The position numbers and the translations under genes were made by a program. Of a DNA stretch of 64,000 nt, positions 25,365-34,953 are shown in pieces. Under the pieces are notes generated by a model that saw nothing but the letters and a program-made list of their open reading frames with translations, was not told the origin of the DNA and did not search any database. The stretch's first letter is position 1; each line of letters starts with the position of its first letter. Origin of the DNA: Dielma sp000508965 (GTDB taxonomy: Bacteria > Bacillota_I > Bacilli_A > Erysipelotrichales > Erysipelotrichaceae); the NCBI GenBank assembly GCA_000508965.1, contig BAHV02000016.1, positions 186,001 to 250,000 of the forward strand, read 5' to 3'.

Positions 25365-26785
25365 TGGGTTTTCCAAAAGATTTTTTATGGGGCGGCGCTA
25401 CTGCTGCCGTGCAGTGTGAAGGGGCTTATGATGAGGCCGGCAAGGGGTTGAATGTCGCTGATATTCAGATCTGTTACACCCGTGAAACAAAGCAAGGCAA
25501 TACGAATTATACAAGAGCGCTTTTAAAGGAGCGTATTGAGGATGTGACACAAGCCGAAACAAAAAATTATTATCCGAAGCATCAGGCGGTTGATTTCTAT
25601 CATCGTTATAAAGAATATATTCAATGGATGAAGGAAGCCGGTTTCAAAGCCTTCCGCATGAGTATCAATTGGGCACGCATCTTCCCTACCGGCTTAGAAA
25701 GTGAACCCAATGAAGCAGGTCTGCAATTTTATGATGAACTTTTTGATGAATTATTAAGCAACGGCATTGAACCGATCGTTACGCTGACGCATTATGATAT
25801 GCCGCTGGGTATCGTCACCCAGTGTCAAGGCTGGTATGGCCGGGCAACGATCGATCATTATGTGCGCTTTGCGACGGTCTGCCTGAAACGTTATGCCAGT
25901 AAGGTAAACTATTGGATCGTGATCAATCAGATCAATCTGATTTTTGGTGAATCCTTCAGTTCACTAGGGATGGTTATGGATGAATATGAAGATTTTACTG
26001 CCGCTAAGTATCAGGCCGTGCATAATGAGTTTATCGCCAGTGCCTTGATTAAGCAGGCGGCAAAACAAATAAAACCAACGCTGCAGATTGGCATGATGCT
26101 GGCTGATCAGATGACCTATGCCAAAACATGTGATCCGCAAAATGTGGCCGCTGCCATTGAGAAAAATCGCATGAAGGATTATTTCTTTGCGGATGTTGAG
26201 CTGCGCGGTGCATATCCGGGATATGCGAAAGATTATTTTAAACGCAATAACATTCAGATCGTAATGGCAAAGGGTGATGAAGAATTATTGAAACAGAATA
26301 CAATGGATTTTCTGGCGGTAGCCTATTATTATTCACACTGTGTTGATGAAACTGGCGCCCGCTGTGAAAATCCTTATACCAAAGCGAGTCAATGGGGCTG
26401 GACGATTGATCCAGTGGGCATTTACAACGCGATGAGTCAATATTGGGATCGTTATCAAGTACCGATGATGATTGCTGAAAATGGCATTGGTGTCGAAGAA
26501 GTGCCGGATGCACAGGGTAAGATTCATGATGATTACCGCATCGATTATCAGCGCCGGCATATCGAACAGCTGAAACGGCTGATGGATGAAGAAGTGAACC
26601 TCTTTGCCTATACGATGTGGTCACCGTTTGATATTGTCAGCGGCAACAGCTGTGAAATGGAAAAACGCTATGGATTGCTTTATGTCGATAAAAATAACCA
26701 AGGTCAGGGCAGCGGCAAGATTCTGCCAAAGGATTCCTATTATTGGTATCGCGATGTAATTACCAGCAATGGTGAAAATTTATAA
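25361..26785 (+). CDS. GH1 6-phospho-beta-glycosidase with Gln at the acid/base position
   Basis: A 474-residue TIM-barrel glycosidase. Family signatures are FPKDFLWGGATAAVQCEGAY at the N-terminus, THYDMPL, the nucleophile Glu373 in IAENGIG and a C-terminal MEKRYGLLYVD phosphate-loop region typical of 6-phospho-beta-glucosidases. The conserved acid/base motif TFNEIN reads VINQINL, so residue 190 is Gln (codon CAG at 25928-25930). Plant myrosinases, which cut S-glycosides, carry the same Glu-to-Gln change. Coupling to a PTS implies phosphorylated glycosides as substrates, perhaps thioglycosides or ones with a good leaving group. That specificity is inference. Confidence 0.9.
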   Translation: MMGFPKDFLWGGATAAVQCEGAYDEAGKGLNVADIQICYTRETKQGNTNYTRALLKERIEDVTQAETKNYYPKHQAVDFYHRYKEYIQWMKEAGFKAFRMSINWARIFPTGLESEPNEAGLQFYDELFDELLSNGIEPIVTLTHYDMPLGIVTQCQGWYGRATIDHYVRFATVCLKRYASKVNYWIVINQINLIFGESFSSLGMVMDEYEDFTAAKYQAVHNEFIASALIKQAAKQIKPTLQIGMMLADQMTYAKTCDPQNVAAAIEKNRMKDYFFADVELRGAYPGYAKDYFKRNNIQIVMAKGDEELLKQNTMDFLAVAYYYSHCVDETGARCENPYTKASQWGWTIDPVGIYNAMSQYWDRYQVPMMIAENGIGVEEVPDAQGKIHDDYRIDYQRRHIEQLKRLMDEEVNLFAYTMWSPFDIVSGNSCEMEKRYGLLYVDKNNQGQGSGKILPKDSYYWYRDVITSNGENL

Positions 26786-26796
26786 AAACAAAACAA

Positions 26797-26830
26797 ACAC
26801 CCGATTGATGAAATGTCAGTCTGGTGTTTT
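26797..26830 (+). terminator. Bidirectional terminator between convergent genes
   Basis: CACCCGATTGA and TCAGTCTGGTG pair over about ten positions with one mismatch, followed by TTTT on the plus strand and flanked by an A-rich run that gives T on the minus strand. It overlaps the end of the AlkZ-like gene. Confidence 0.6.
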
Positions 26831-28006
26831 AGTTATATCCGCGTTCAGCAGTTTAACCCCTTTAGAGGCCGCATAGACAGCAGCTAATTCAAGAAGTATG
26901 GAAGCATTCACAGTTGCCTGCCATACCTGCATCTGAATCATCATGCCTTGATTTTGCTTTCTGCTTGTCCAATAGCCTATGATTTCTCCATGATATACAA
27001 TAGCACCGGGATTTGATACCAGCTGCCAAATTTTCGCATGACGGCGTTTGTCAGGTAAGAGTGTCAGGCGGTCGCGCTGGTCAAGATATGGATCATGACC
27101 GCCTAAAAGCAGATATTCCCGCTCCAGCTGCAATGGCTTCATAATATCAGCCAAATCCTCTGCAAGCATAAAAGCTTGTCTGCCGTTTGCCGAAACCTTT
27201 ATTCTTTCTTCAGCAAGTGAATTCCATAAGCGGCTTCCCTGCATAGGGGAACAGCCCAGCCATTGTATCAATTCTTTCCGTGTTGCGGGACCGTAGCAAT
27301 GCAGGAATTTACGCACCAGCTGTTTGTTTGCATCAGGTCTTTCTTTAAGCGGGTACCCAAGCCAATTACTGTAAGAGGTAAAGGTGGGGGTTTGATTATG
27401 ACGTTCACCGAAAACGACCAATCCCTTGACCGCACAGGGTCTCAGCATAAAGGAGACGACCGCACCGCCAATCGTTTGCTTGTTTGGACTGCCATATATT
27501 GAAGGCTGCTGCCAGATGGGCTGCTTGGTCTTGGGCAGCAACGGCAGCAGCCAGCCGGCGATGGTTTCATCCAATGCAGCCTTGCTGGTGATGATATGAT
27601 GATCAAGCTGCGGCATTACCTGAAGCAGCAGGTCCAGCACTTCATCAAAATCCATTTCAAGCAGTTCCAAGGCAAGTGAAATACCCTTGGTATAAATCCA
27701 TGGTTCATCTTCAGCAGCACTCAAAGACGATAAGAAAACATCACTTTCCCGGCTGGGAAACACCAGTGGCAGACCGCGTATGCTCCAAGCCTGAAGTAAA
27801 CTTTTGTCTGCAAGCAGCTGACGGGCAGCGTTTTTTGAATAAGCGGGAATACGGTTAAACAATGCCGTTTCCCATGCTCCCGGCGGTGTATTCTGTAAAC
27901 CGCACGCACCCGTCACACTTATTAAATCTGCCGGCTCATAAAAGCGATCCAAATGATGAGCATGCAGCCGAAAATATCGGATTTGTTCCATTGTTAATTC
28001 TATCAT
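26816..28006 (-). CDS. Winged-helix AlkZ/YcaQ-like DNA glycosylase family protein
   Basis: A 396-residue soluble protein of the HTH_42 type, with repeated winged-helix units. It starts IELTMEQIRYFRLHAHHLD and contains a central FCLHCYGPATRKELIQWLG-like helix pair (at KFLHCYGPATRKELIQW) and LLGGHDPYLDQRD near the C-terminus, a Q-x-D-like loop in the place where AlkZ relatives carry their catalytic motif. Members repair interstrand crosslinks or alkylated bases, often linked to antibiotic self-resistance. No antibiotic genes are nearby. Family call is good; activity is not shown. Confidence 0.78.
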   Translation of the reverse strand: MIELTMEQIRYFRLHAHHLDRFYEPADLISVTGACGLQNTPPGAWETALFNRIPAYSKNAARQLLADKSLLQAWSIRGLPLVFPSRESDVFLSSLSAAEDEPWIYTKGISLALELLEMDFDEVLDLLLQVMPQLDHHIITSKAALDETIAGWLLPLLPKTKQPIWQQPSIYGSPNKQTIGGAVVSFMLRPCAVKGLVVFGERHNQTPTFTSYSNWLGYPLKERPDANKQLVRKFLHCYGPATRKELIQWLGCSPMQGSRLWNSLAEERIKVSANGRQAFMLAEDLADIMKPLQLEREYLLLGGHDPYLDQRDRLTLLPDKRRHAKIWQLVSNPGAIVYHGEIIGYWTSRKQNQGMMIQMQVWQATVNASILLELAAVYAASKGVKLLNADITKTPD

Positions 28007-28189
28007 TGATCCACCTCATAAATAAATTTCTAAACCCATCTTAACAAATCCTTAAGCAAGAAGCAAATCTGCTCTCATCGATAGGCATAATGCAGCGAAA
28101 AGCAGTATTATTAAAACAAATGCTGCGCTTAGATGCTGGTTTTATTCATATTCCTTTGTCTGACTATAGCCAGTGCAGGGAGGAAACAA

Positions 28190-28578
28190 AATGTTTCAGA
28201 AAAATTAAAAAACCTGCGTAAAGAGGCTGAGAGTAACAGGAACAGTTAGCCGACAAGCTGAATGTATCACATCAGGCAGTTACTGAATGGGAAAGTAATA
28301 GCGGTATACCTGATCTTGGTAATCTCATTGCTATCGCGTCCTTACTTCAACTATCTTGATGAGCCGATCGTCAAAACAGTTTGCCTAAAGCTTCAGCTGA
28401 TGAGAGTGTCACCGAATATGATATTGACAGCAAGAAACGTTTCGATATTTTAATCATCAGTTCAAAGAAAGCAGGCTTATATGGTTATGAAGGTAAAAAA
28501 ATTCAAGTCCAATTAACAGCGGAAGAGAGCATTGACTGGTACTTAAATGCTTGGGAAATGGGATTTCCTGTAATATAA
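28190..28578 (+). pseudogene. Decayed XRE-family regulator
   Basis: The DNA encodes, in pieces, a Cro/CI helix-turn-helix: EKLKNLRKEAES in one frame, then QEQLADKLNVSHQAVTEWES and NSGIPDLGNLIAIASLLQLS in another, stopped by TGA, and a C-terminal remnant (ADESVTEYDIDSKKRFDIL to EMGFPVI) in a third. At least two frameshifts and in-frame stops break it. GGGAGGAAAC still precedes the old start region. The surrounding 28007-28190 stretch holds no other gene that I can support. Confidence 0.8.
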
Positions 28579-28594
28579 AAAATAACCATCACGG

Positions 28595-29569
28595 TTATTT
28601 TTTTATATTATAGTACCAATGTCCGTCAATCAGCTCACGCGACAAGATACCTAAATCATAGAATCGTTGAAGGTGTGCCAATAATTCCAGGCATGCAAAC
28701 CATTGCTGCGGACAGCTTAATGTATCAAAACGCCTCAGCTGACGCCCCCATTGCATGCGCATCGCAAACTCATAAGCCGTACCGCTTCCCTGTTTGACAA
28801 CATCAAGCAGATATTTTCCTTTTTTCATATGATGATCCACGGTCTGCATGCAGCGTTCTTTAATATCAAAAATCGGACCATAATGGGCGGGATATAATAT
28901 TTCGCAGTCAAAATCACAGATGCGTTTTAACGTATCAAAATTATCCTGCATGCTTGAAAATTCTTCCATCCAGAAATTAATCGTCGGATAAATCTGATTC
29001 AGGACACTATCCGCCGCAAACATAAAATGCTCATTGATTTCATACAGACCGATTTGCTGGGGTGAGTGACCTGCCAAATCAACCACCTCAAAGGTATAAT
29101 CTCCCACGCTTAACCGCTCATGTGCATGAATCGGCGTAAAGGCAAAAACACTGTCCCCGCCTTCAAATATTTCACTTTCTGATTTCAATTGAACACAAAC
29201 ACTGCGCGGTATCCCTGCCAGCTGACGATTCTTGCGGACATAATGAGCGGTTGTCTTATTGAGTTTATGAGTAACCATACAGCCATCCCATTCGCTGGCC
29301 AAAATTTCTTTTAAACAGGAAGCAAAGTGTTGGGCATTGCCGCTGTGATCAACATGCAGATGCGTTAAAACTAAACGGACATCCTTCAGTTCTACGTTCA
29401 GCTGCTTTAAGGCCGCACATAATTCATCAGCGGCCGAAGCAGAATGAAAACCAATATCAATTAAAAGATGCTCATTCCTGCCTTTGATCAGATAAACCTG
29501 TATCTCCGTGGTAATCATACTGGATGAATGAAGGGTGATGGCATAAATATCGCGGCGCAGAAGCTTCAT
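28595..29569 (-). CDS. Metallo-beta-lactamase-fold hydrolase
   Basis: About 324 residues, cytosolic. The zinc-binding motif THLHVDHSG is near residue 90, DLAGHSPQQIG and ADSVL follow, and YPAHYGP supplies the last His; the long helical C-terminus resembles the winged-helix extension of RNase Z-like and LACTB2-like hydrolases. The start is placed at ATG 29569, one base past the stop of the upstream phosphoesterase, because the longer frame would overlap that gene. Substrate unknown. Confidence 0.85.
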   Translation of the reverse strand: MKLLRRDIYAITLHSSSMITTEIQVYLIKGRNEHLLIDIGFHSASAADELCAALKQLNVELKDVRLVLTHLHVDHSGNAQHFASCLKEILASEWDGCMVTHKLNKTTAHYVRKNRQLAGIPRSVCVQLKSESEIFEGGDSVFAFTPIHAHERLSVGDYTFEVVDLAGHSPQQIGLYEINEHFMFAADSVLNQIYPTINFWMEEFSSMQDNFDTLKRICDFDCEILYPAHYGPIFDIKERCMQTVDHHMKKGKYLLDVVKQGSGTAYEFAMRMQWGRQLRRFDTLSCPQQWFACLELLAHLQRFYDLGILSRELIDGHWYYNIKK

Positions 29570-29570
29570 A

Positions 29571-30710
29571 TCAAAAGCATTCCGCTGCGATCCAGCCAAC
29601 CAGACCCTTATGCTTGGCATATACAAAACCATCATGCTCAGTGATAACCTTTACTGTATCGCCCGGCTTCACATTTAAGCGATAATCCGTATAATCATGA
29701 CAACAAAGCTTTCCCTCATCCTCATACAGATAGGCAGCAGGCAGCCACAGCTTGCGTTTTGAGGCAAGATGTTCACAATAGCACTGGTCAGCCTGTCTTT
29801 GAAGTAATAAAACCTCCCGCTTCGCCCATGAAATAAAGATTGGATCAGGATTCGCGGCCTGTGCCTTACAAATCAGGGCAGACGGCAGAGCATCCACCCC
29901 TATACTGGACGACTTGCCTTGATCCAGAATTAAGGCGTTCAGCTGGCCCTCGTCGTTGACACCATTGCCGCCATCGATACCGGTCACATTCATCGCCGCA
30001 TTAGTATAAGGACGGCAATCCGCAATGTCCATATGATAATTCAAAGTAGGCCAATGCCCGCAGTAAACATGCTTCTTAAAAGTCTTATGACCTTCCGCAA
30101 ACGCTGGCAAAGTTAGAAAATCCTCCCATGTATTACGTGAAATTTCCTCATGGCGCAAGCCCGCATGCACAAACAGCATCGACTCACTTTCCAAAATCAG
30201 CGGCATATTTTCAATAAAGGCCAGCTCCTTGGCAAATTGCTTAGCAATAGCCTGACGGCACGCTTCCGCATTCGTTTCATCGACGGCAGCATACCCACAC
30301 AAATGAGCCATTTCATTCAGCAATGATGCTTCTCTGAATTGTGTATAGCCAATAAAATCAGTCAGTTCCTGCTTCATCAAAGAAGGTACTAAACAATCAC
30401 AATTTCCCTGCACAACATAGGTATTGCCCGCCGCGCATAAATCCATGACATCATGAAGCACACCCAATGAATCAGGGCCTTTCTCACCTAAATCACCTAA
30501 AAGAATCAAAATATCCTGATCATTAAAATGACATTTTTCAAGCAATTCATGAAATAAACTCCGACAGCCATGGATATCACTGATCAAAATTATCCGCTTA
30601 TTTTCATCAAGCTGAAGCATTTGATGATAAATTCTCAATTCACCTGCAGTGCCCCGTTCTATTTTATCGGCTGACCAGCTGACGCTTTGTTTATTCTGCC
30701 CCATCCTCAT
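29571..30710 (-). CDS. Metallophosphoesterase with SH3-like tail
   Basis: A 379-residue calcineurin-like phosphoesterase. Metal-binding motifs in order are SDIHGCRS (D, H), LLGDLGEKGPDS (D), VQGNCD (N, D), VHAGLRH (H) and YCGHWPT (H). The last 60 residues (LNVKPGDTVKVITEHDGFVYAKHKG) resemble an SH3-like beta barrel. It is similar to serine/threonine phosphatase or Ap4A-hydrolase-like enzymes. AAAGG precedes the ATG at 30710, and the gene overlaps pyrC by 20 bases, which is long for a coupled pair. Confidence 0.83.
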   Translation of the reverse strand: MRMGQNKQSVSWSADKIERGTAGELRIYHQMLQLDENKRIILISDIHGCRSLFHELLEKCHFNDQDILILLGDLGEKGPDSLGVLHDVMDLCAAGNTYVVQGNCDCLVPSLMKQELTDFIGYTQFREASLLNEMAHLCGYAAVDETNAEACRQAIAKQFAKELAFIENMPLILESESMLFVHAGLRHEEISRNTWEDFLTLPAFAEGHKTFKKHVYCGHWPTLNYHMDIADCRPYTNAAMNVTGIDGGNGVNDEGQLNALILDQGKSSSIGVDALPSALICKAQAANPDPIFISWAKREVLLLQRQADQCYCEHLASKRKLWLPAAYLYEDEGKLCCHDYTDYRLNVKPGDTVKVITEHDGFVYAKHKGLVGWIAAECF

Positions 30711-31965
30711 AAACGACCTTTCCCGCCATCACTGTCATTTTAACCTTGCCGCTTAATTCCCAGCCGATAAACGGTGAATTATTTGCTTTTGATGCGAAAT
30801 CAGCAACCTGCCATTTTTCATTTTCATCAAACAGCACCAGATCCGCAGCCGCGCCGACACTCAGCGTACCGCCCGGCAGTTTATATACACGAGCTGGATT
30901 GACGCTCATTTTTTCAATCAGCTGACTCATAGTAAGAATCTTTTTATGTACTAATTCACTAATGCCTAAAGCCAATGAAGTTTCAAGACCGATGATGCCG
31001 CTTGGTGCCTTCGCAAACTCCCGATTCTTTTCCTCAGCACTGTGCGGAGCATGATCGGTTGCGATAATTTCAATTGTATTATCCTGCAAGCCGGCCAAAA
31101 TCGCCTGTCGGTCCGCTTCCTCACGCAGCGGCGGATTCATTTTAGCCAAGGCTGCGGCTTTTAGGACAGCCGTTTCATTTAATGTGAAATGATGCGGTGT
31201 CACCTCTGCGACAATCTTCGGATTCAGCTGTTTCGCAAATCGTACCATGGCCACGGCTTCCTTGCTTGAAATATGTTGAATGGATACACTGGCACCGGTC
31301 GTAGCAGCCAGCATGCAATCTCGGGCTGCCATCACATTTTCAGCATCACGCATAGCTCCCGGTAAGCCCATCGCTTCACTAACAGCGCCTTCATTGATGC
31401 CGCTGCCATGAACAAAGGCAGGATCTTCCTCATGAAAACTTAATACACAATCCAATGATGCTGCCAGCTCCATGGCTTCTCTGACTAAGCCGGCATTCAT
31501 CAGCGGCAGACCATCATCTGTAAAGCATGGCACGCCGATCTCCTTCAGCTGTTTCATATCCGTCAGTTCCTTGCCTTTAAAGCCCTTGGAAATAGCCGCC
31601 GCTTGATAAAGATGCACGGGACAATTCTTGCTTCTTTTTTGAATATCTTGTATGACTGTCACATTATCCGCAATCGGTAAAGTATTTGCCATACATAAAA
31701 CCGAAGTAAAGCCGCCTCTGGCAGCCGCGTGTGAGCCGCTCATTAAATCCTCTTTATAAGTAAAGCCCGGATCACGGAAATGCACATGAACATCGATCAA
31801 GCCGGGTGCCGCAATGAACCCTGAAGCATCGATGATCCGATCATAGGGCTGATTTTCATCCACCTGTCCCACCGCTTCAATACGTCCGTCCTTGATTGCG
31901 ATATCACCTATCTGATCCAACTGATTCGCCGGGTCAATGATCCGGCAGTTTTTAATTAGCAACAT
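30691..31965 (-). CDS. pyrC: Dihydroorotase
   Basis: A 424-residue class I dihydroorotase that cyclises carbamoyl-aspartate in pyrimidine synthesis. DVHVHFRDPGFTYKED holds the first zinc ligands, FHEEDPAF and VTPHH the next, and ATDHAPHS the catalytic aspartate. ATG 31965 is chosen because AGGAGGAAATTT precedes it; the longer frame runs into the intergenic terminator. No other pyrimidine genes are nearby, which is unusual for Bacillota where pyr genes usually cluster. Confidence 0.93.
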   Translation of the reverse strand: MLLIKNCRIIDPANQLDQIGDIAIKDGRIEAVGQVDENQPYDRIIDASGFIAAPGLIDVHVHFRDPGFTYKEDLMSGSHAAARGGFTSVLCMANTLPIADNVTVIQDIQKRSKNCPVHLYQAAAISKGFKGKELTDMKQLKEIGVPCFTDDGLPLMNAGLVREAMELAASLDCVLSFHEEDPAFVHGSGINEGAVSEAMGLPGAMRDAENVMAARDCMLAATTGASVSIQHISSKEAVAMVRFAKQLNPKIVAEVTPHHFTLNETAVLKAAALAKMNPPLREEADRQAILAGLQDNTIEIIATDHAPHSAEEKNREFAKAPSGIIGLETSLALGISELVHKKILTMSQLIEKMSVNPARVYKLPGGTLSVGAAADLVLFDENEKWQVADFASKANNSPFIGWELSGKVKMTVMAGKVVYEDGAE

Positions 31966-31996
31966 AAATTTCCTCCTATTAAACAAGTATAATTGG

Positions 31997-32024
31997 AAAA
32001 CCATTCTGCGTAAACACAGAATGG
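31997..32024 (-). terminator. Terminator between purF and pyrC
   Basis: CCATTCTGTG and CGCAGAATGG form a strong stem with a TTTA loop, followed by TTTT on the minus strand. pyrC may be reached by read-through, since I see no clear promoter in the remaining 30 bases. Confidence 0.65.
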
Positions 32025-32030
32025 CTATTT

Positions 32031-33431
32031 TTATTTTATTAATTTGTCCTGTAAAGAAAACAGATTTGTCACATAATGACCGCTGAAGCAGGATGTACAA
32101 AGATTCTTTGTCTTAAACGCTTCCTCAAGCTGCTGAATCGTTAAGAATTTTAAAGAATCAGCACCGATAAAAGCACACAGCTCATCGACATTCAGTCTCG
32201 ATGAAATTAATTCATCATAGGTTGATGTATCTACACCATAGAAACAAGGATGTGTAATTGCCGGTGATCCGATACGCACATGAACCTCTTTTGCCCCAGC
32301 TTCCTTTAACAGCTGCACAATCCGTTTGCTGGTCGTACCGCGTACGATTGAATCATCAATCATAAAAACACGCTTGCCTGAAACAATGCTCTTTACTGCT
32401 GACAGCTTCATGCGCACACCGCGTTCACGCTGCTTTTGCGTCGGCTGAATAAAAGTACGGCCGACATAACGATTCTTAATCAAACCAATTTCATAAGGCA
32501 GACCGCTGGCTTCTGAATAACCGATTGCCGCTGACAGAGATGAATCAGGAACACCGATAACGATATCCCCCTCATGATCCTCAAGTTTTGCCAGCACCTG
32601 TCCGGAAATGCGCCGTGCCGTATGAACGTTAATGCCGTCAATATTACTGTCAGGACGGGCAAAATAAATATATTCCATCGCACACATCTTATTCTGAGTA
32701 TATTCTGTATATTTAAAGAAGCTTAAACCTTCCTTGGAAATCTTCACTACCTCACCCGGTTCAATATCCCGGATAAATTTAGCGTTAACAATCTCAAATG
32801 CACATGTTTCAGAGGATAAGCAATAGCCTTCATCCAATTTAGCTATCGAAAGCGGTCTTAAACCATTCTTATCACGAATCGCATACAGGCAATCCTTTGT
32901 TAGAATAATAAATGCAAATGCACCCTCAAGCTTGTTGCAGGCCTTCTTAATTTTTTCACTGAAAGAGCCTACTTCCTTCTGAATCAAATGAATCAGTACC
33001 TCAGAATCACTGCTGCCCTGAAAGATACTTCCCTCATTCTCCATCTGCATTTTTAATTCATGAGCATTAACTACCTGCCCGTTATGAACCACGGCAAAAT
33101 GACCGGTATGCGCTCTGACCATTAAAGGCTGCACATTTTCGATTTCATTGCCGCCTTCCGTTGAATAGCGGACATGACCGATTGCATTGTTGCCGGTCAG
33201 TGTATCGATGATCTGAGGATTAAATACTTCTGTAATTAAGCCTTTACCCTTATAGCATCGTACCTTTTCACCGTCACTGCTGGCAATGCCTGCCGCTTCC
33301 TGACCGCGGTGCTGAAGCGCGTGTAATCCAAAATAAGTCAGTGAAGCTGCGTCACTGGCATTGTAAATTCCGAAAACACCGCATTCCTCATTGATTTTAC
33401 CGTTCAAAAAATACGTTTTTTCAAGTTCCAT
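32031..33431 (-). CDS. purF: Amidophosphoribosyltransferase
   Basis: A 466-residue first enzyme of purine synthesis. The short propeptide (1-16) ends before Cys17 in NEECGVFGIY, the N-terminal glutaminase nucleophile. HALQHRGQEAAGI and GHVRYSTEG are glutaminase motifs. The PRPP-binding motif is VFMIDDSIVRGTTS near residue 350. Cysteines in NLCTSCFSG near the C-terminus fit the iron-sulfur cluster seen in Bacillus PurF. It is isolated from other pur genes. I searched its leader for a purine riboswitch and found none. Confidence 0.95.
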   Translation of the reverse strand: MELEKTYFLNGKINEECGVFGIYNASDAASLTYFGLHALQHRGQEAAGIASSDGEKVRCYKGKGLITEVFNPQIIDTLTGNNAIGHVRYSTEGGNEIENVQPLMVRAHTGHFAVVHNGQVVNAHELKMQMENEGSIFQGSSDSEVLIHLIQKEVGSFSEKIKKACNKLEGAFAFIILTKDCLYAIRDKNGLRPLSIAKLDEGYCLSSETCAFEIVNAKFIRDIEPGEVVKISKEGLSFFKYTEYTQNKMCAMEYIYFARPDSNIDGINVHTARRISGQVLAKLEDHEGDIVIGVPDSSLSAAIGYSEASGLPYEIGLIKNRYVGRTFIQPTQKQRERGVRMKLSAVKSIVSGKRVFMIDDSIVRGTTSKRIVQLLKEAGAKEVHVRIGSPAITHPCFYGVDTSTYDELISSRLNVDELCAFIGADSLKFLTIQQLEEAFKTKNLCTSCFSGHYVTNLFSLQDKLIK

Positions 33432-33527
33432 TTGAGTCTCCCTTACCGTACTTATTCATAAAAAAGTCCAATTAAACAATACCATTCTTTACCGCTGTTT
33501 TCAATCTTTTTTACAATTTCTGCAATT

Positions 33528-33560
33528 AAAAATGCTGTTCATGACTGAAAACAGCATTTT
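33528..33560. terminator. Hairpin in the purF-MFS intergenic region
   Basis: AAAATGCTGTT/AACAGCATTTT, an 11-bp stem with a 10-nt loop, symmetrical A/T flanks. It may stop transcription arriving from either side. The rest of the 261-base gap holds the MFS promoter. Confidence 0.5.
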
Positions 33561-33642
33561 AAAAAGCAAATTCTTAAAAAAAACTGCACTATACAGTTCA
33601 AATCTTCACTTTTTATTACAGATCGGCAAATACTTTTTGCTC

Positions 33643-33671
33643 TTTACACAAACGCTTCAATTTGGTACTGT
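33643..33671 (+). promoter_or_regulatory. Promoter of the MFS gene
   Basis: TTTACA (33643-33648), 17 bp, TACTGT (33666-33671), followed by AGGAGA at the ribosome site before the ATG at 33693. Confidence 0.5.
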
Positions 33672-33692
33672 TTAAGCATAGGAGAACCCATT

Positions 33693-34952
33693 ATGAAACT
33701 CAACAACAAACGCACCATTTTAGTAGGTCTTGCATTCATGTCCATCTGTGCCTTTTGGCAGCTTTATGATAATATTATTCCGCTGATTTTATTAAATACC
33801 TTTCATTTAAAAGATACAGTATCCGGTTTTATCATGTCGCTGGATAATATCCTTGCATTGTTTATGCTGCCGTTATTTGGCGCTTTTTCGGACCGGGTCA
33901 ATACGCGGATGGGAAAAAGGATGCCCTTTATTGTCTTTGGCTCGATCCTAGCGGCTTTCACTATGCTTTTGCTGCCGATTGCTGATCTCATGCAGTCAAT
34001 GCTGTTATTCTTTACAGCTTTAGGTCTGACACTTTTTGCGATGGCGACTTATCGATCACCAGCAGTGGCGCTGATGCCGGATATTACGCCCAAACCTCTG
34101 CGTTCAAAAGCTAATGCGATTATTAACCTGATGGGGGCAGTCGGGGGCATTATCACTTTGATTCTGATTACATTATTAGTACCAAAAACAGCCAACCCTA
34201 ATTATTTCCCATTATTTATAAGCATTGCTTCAATCATGCTGCTCTGTGTGGCGATTTTGTTTATGACGATTAAAGAAAAACAACTGCGCATCGCTGATGA
34301 TGAGGAGAATGAGGAAGCTTCTACAACCCAGCACGGCAAAATGGAACCTGCGGTAAAGCGCTCCTTGATGTTTATCCTCTTTTCCGTGGCTTTCTGGTTT
34401 ATGGGTTATAATGCCGTCACCACCGCTTTTTCTAAATACGCGAATGTTGTTTGGGGAATGAGCGGCGGTGAGTTTGCAAAGCCAATGATGGTCGCAACCG
34501 TTGCGGCAATCATCAGCTACATACCGGTCGGTTTCCTGTCAAGCCGATTCGGCCGTAAGAAAATGATTCTTGCCGGTGTAGTTTTATTGGCATGCAGTTA
34601 TCTTTCGGGAATGTTTTTCATCACCTTTTCACCGCTGCTGAATATCGTATTCGGCATGGTCGGCATTGCATGGGCAATGATTAATGTTAATTCTTATCCG
34701 ATGGTTGTGGAAATGAGCCAGGGCAGTGATGTCGGAAAATATACCGGTACCTACTATACCTTTTCAATGGCTGCCCAAGTTCTTACGCCAATCTTGTCCG
34801 GCTTCCTATTGGAATATGTCGGGTATTGGACCTTATTTCCATATGCCGCCCTTTGTGTGCTGATTGCCCTGCTTCTTTTCACGCAGGTAAAACACGGTGA
34901 CAATCGGCCTGAGAAACGCAGTCTGTTAGAAGCTTTTGATGTGGAGGATTAA
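33693..34952 (+). CDS. MFS transporter, sugar (SLC45/GPH-like) type
   Basis: A 419-residue, 12-helix major facilitator. The loop after helix 2 reads FGAFSDRVNTRMGKRMPFI, the typical D-R-x(4)-G-K/R-R motif of the glycoside and sucrose transporter-like groups; a similar SRFGRKKM loop follows helix 8. It probably imports a sugar or glycoside by cation symport. It overlaps nothing but is two bases from a GDPD gene, so the pair may handle glycerophospho compounds; that link is only positional. Confidence 0.87.
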   Translation: MKLNNKRTILVGLAFMSICAFWQLYDNIIPLILLNTFHLKDTVSGFIMSLDNILALFMLPLFGAFSDRVNTRMGKRMPFIVFGSILAAFTMLLLPIADLMQSMLLFFTALGLTLFAMATYRSPAVALMPDITPKPLRSKANAIINLMGAVGGIITLILITLLVPKTANPNYFPLFISIASIMLLCVAILFMTIKEKQLRIADDEENEEASTTQHGKMEPAVKRSLMFILFSVAFWFMGYNAVTTAFSKYANVVWGMSGGEFAKPMMVATVAAIISYIPVGFLSSRFGRKKMILAGVVLLACSYLSGMFFITFSPLLNIVFGMVGIAWAMINVNSYPMVVEMSQGSDVGKYTGTYYTFSMAAQVLTPILSGFLLEYVGYWTLFPYAALCVLIALLLFTQVKHGDNRPEKRSLLEAFDVED

Positions 34953-34953
34953 T

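Noticed and set aside
28381..28578. 65-residue plus-strand frame as a separate small gene
   Set aside because: It continues in another frame the C-terminal part of the broken XRE regulator and lacks its own ribosome site.
33432..33692. Possible purine riboswitch in front of purF
   Set aside because: None of the conserved purine-aptamer loops (TATA...AATATGG and CTAC patterns) is present; only an inverted repeat and promoter elements are seen.
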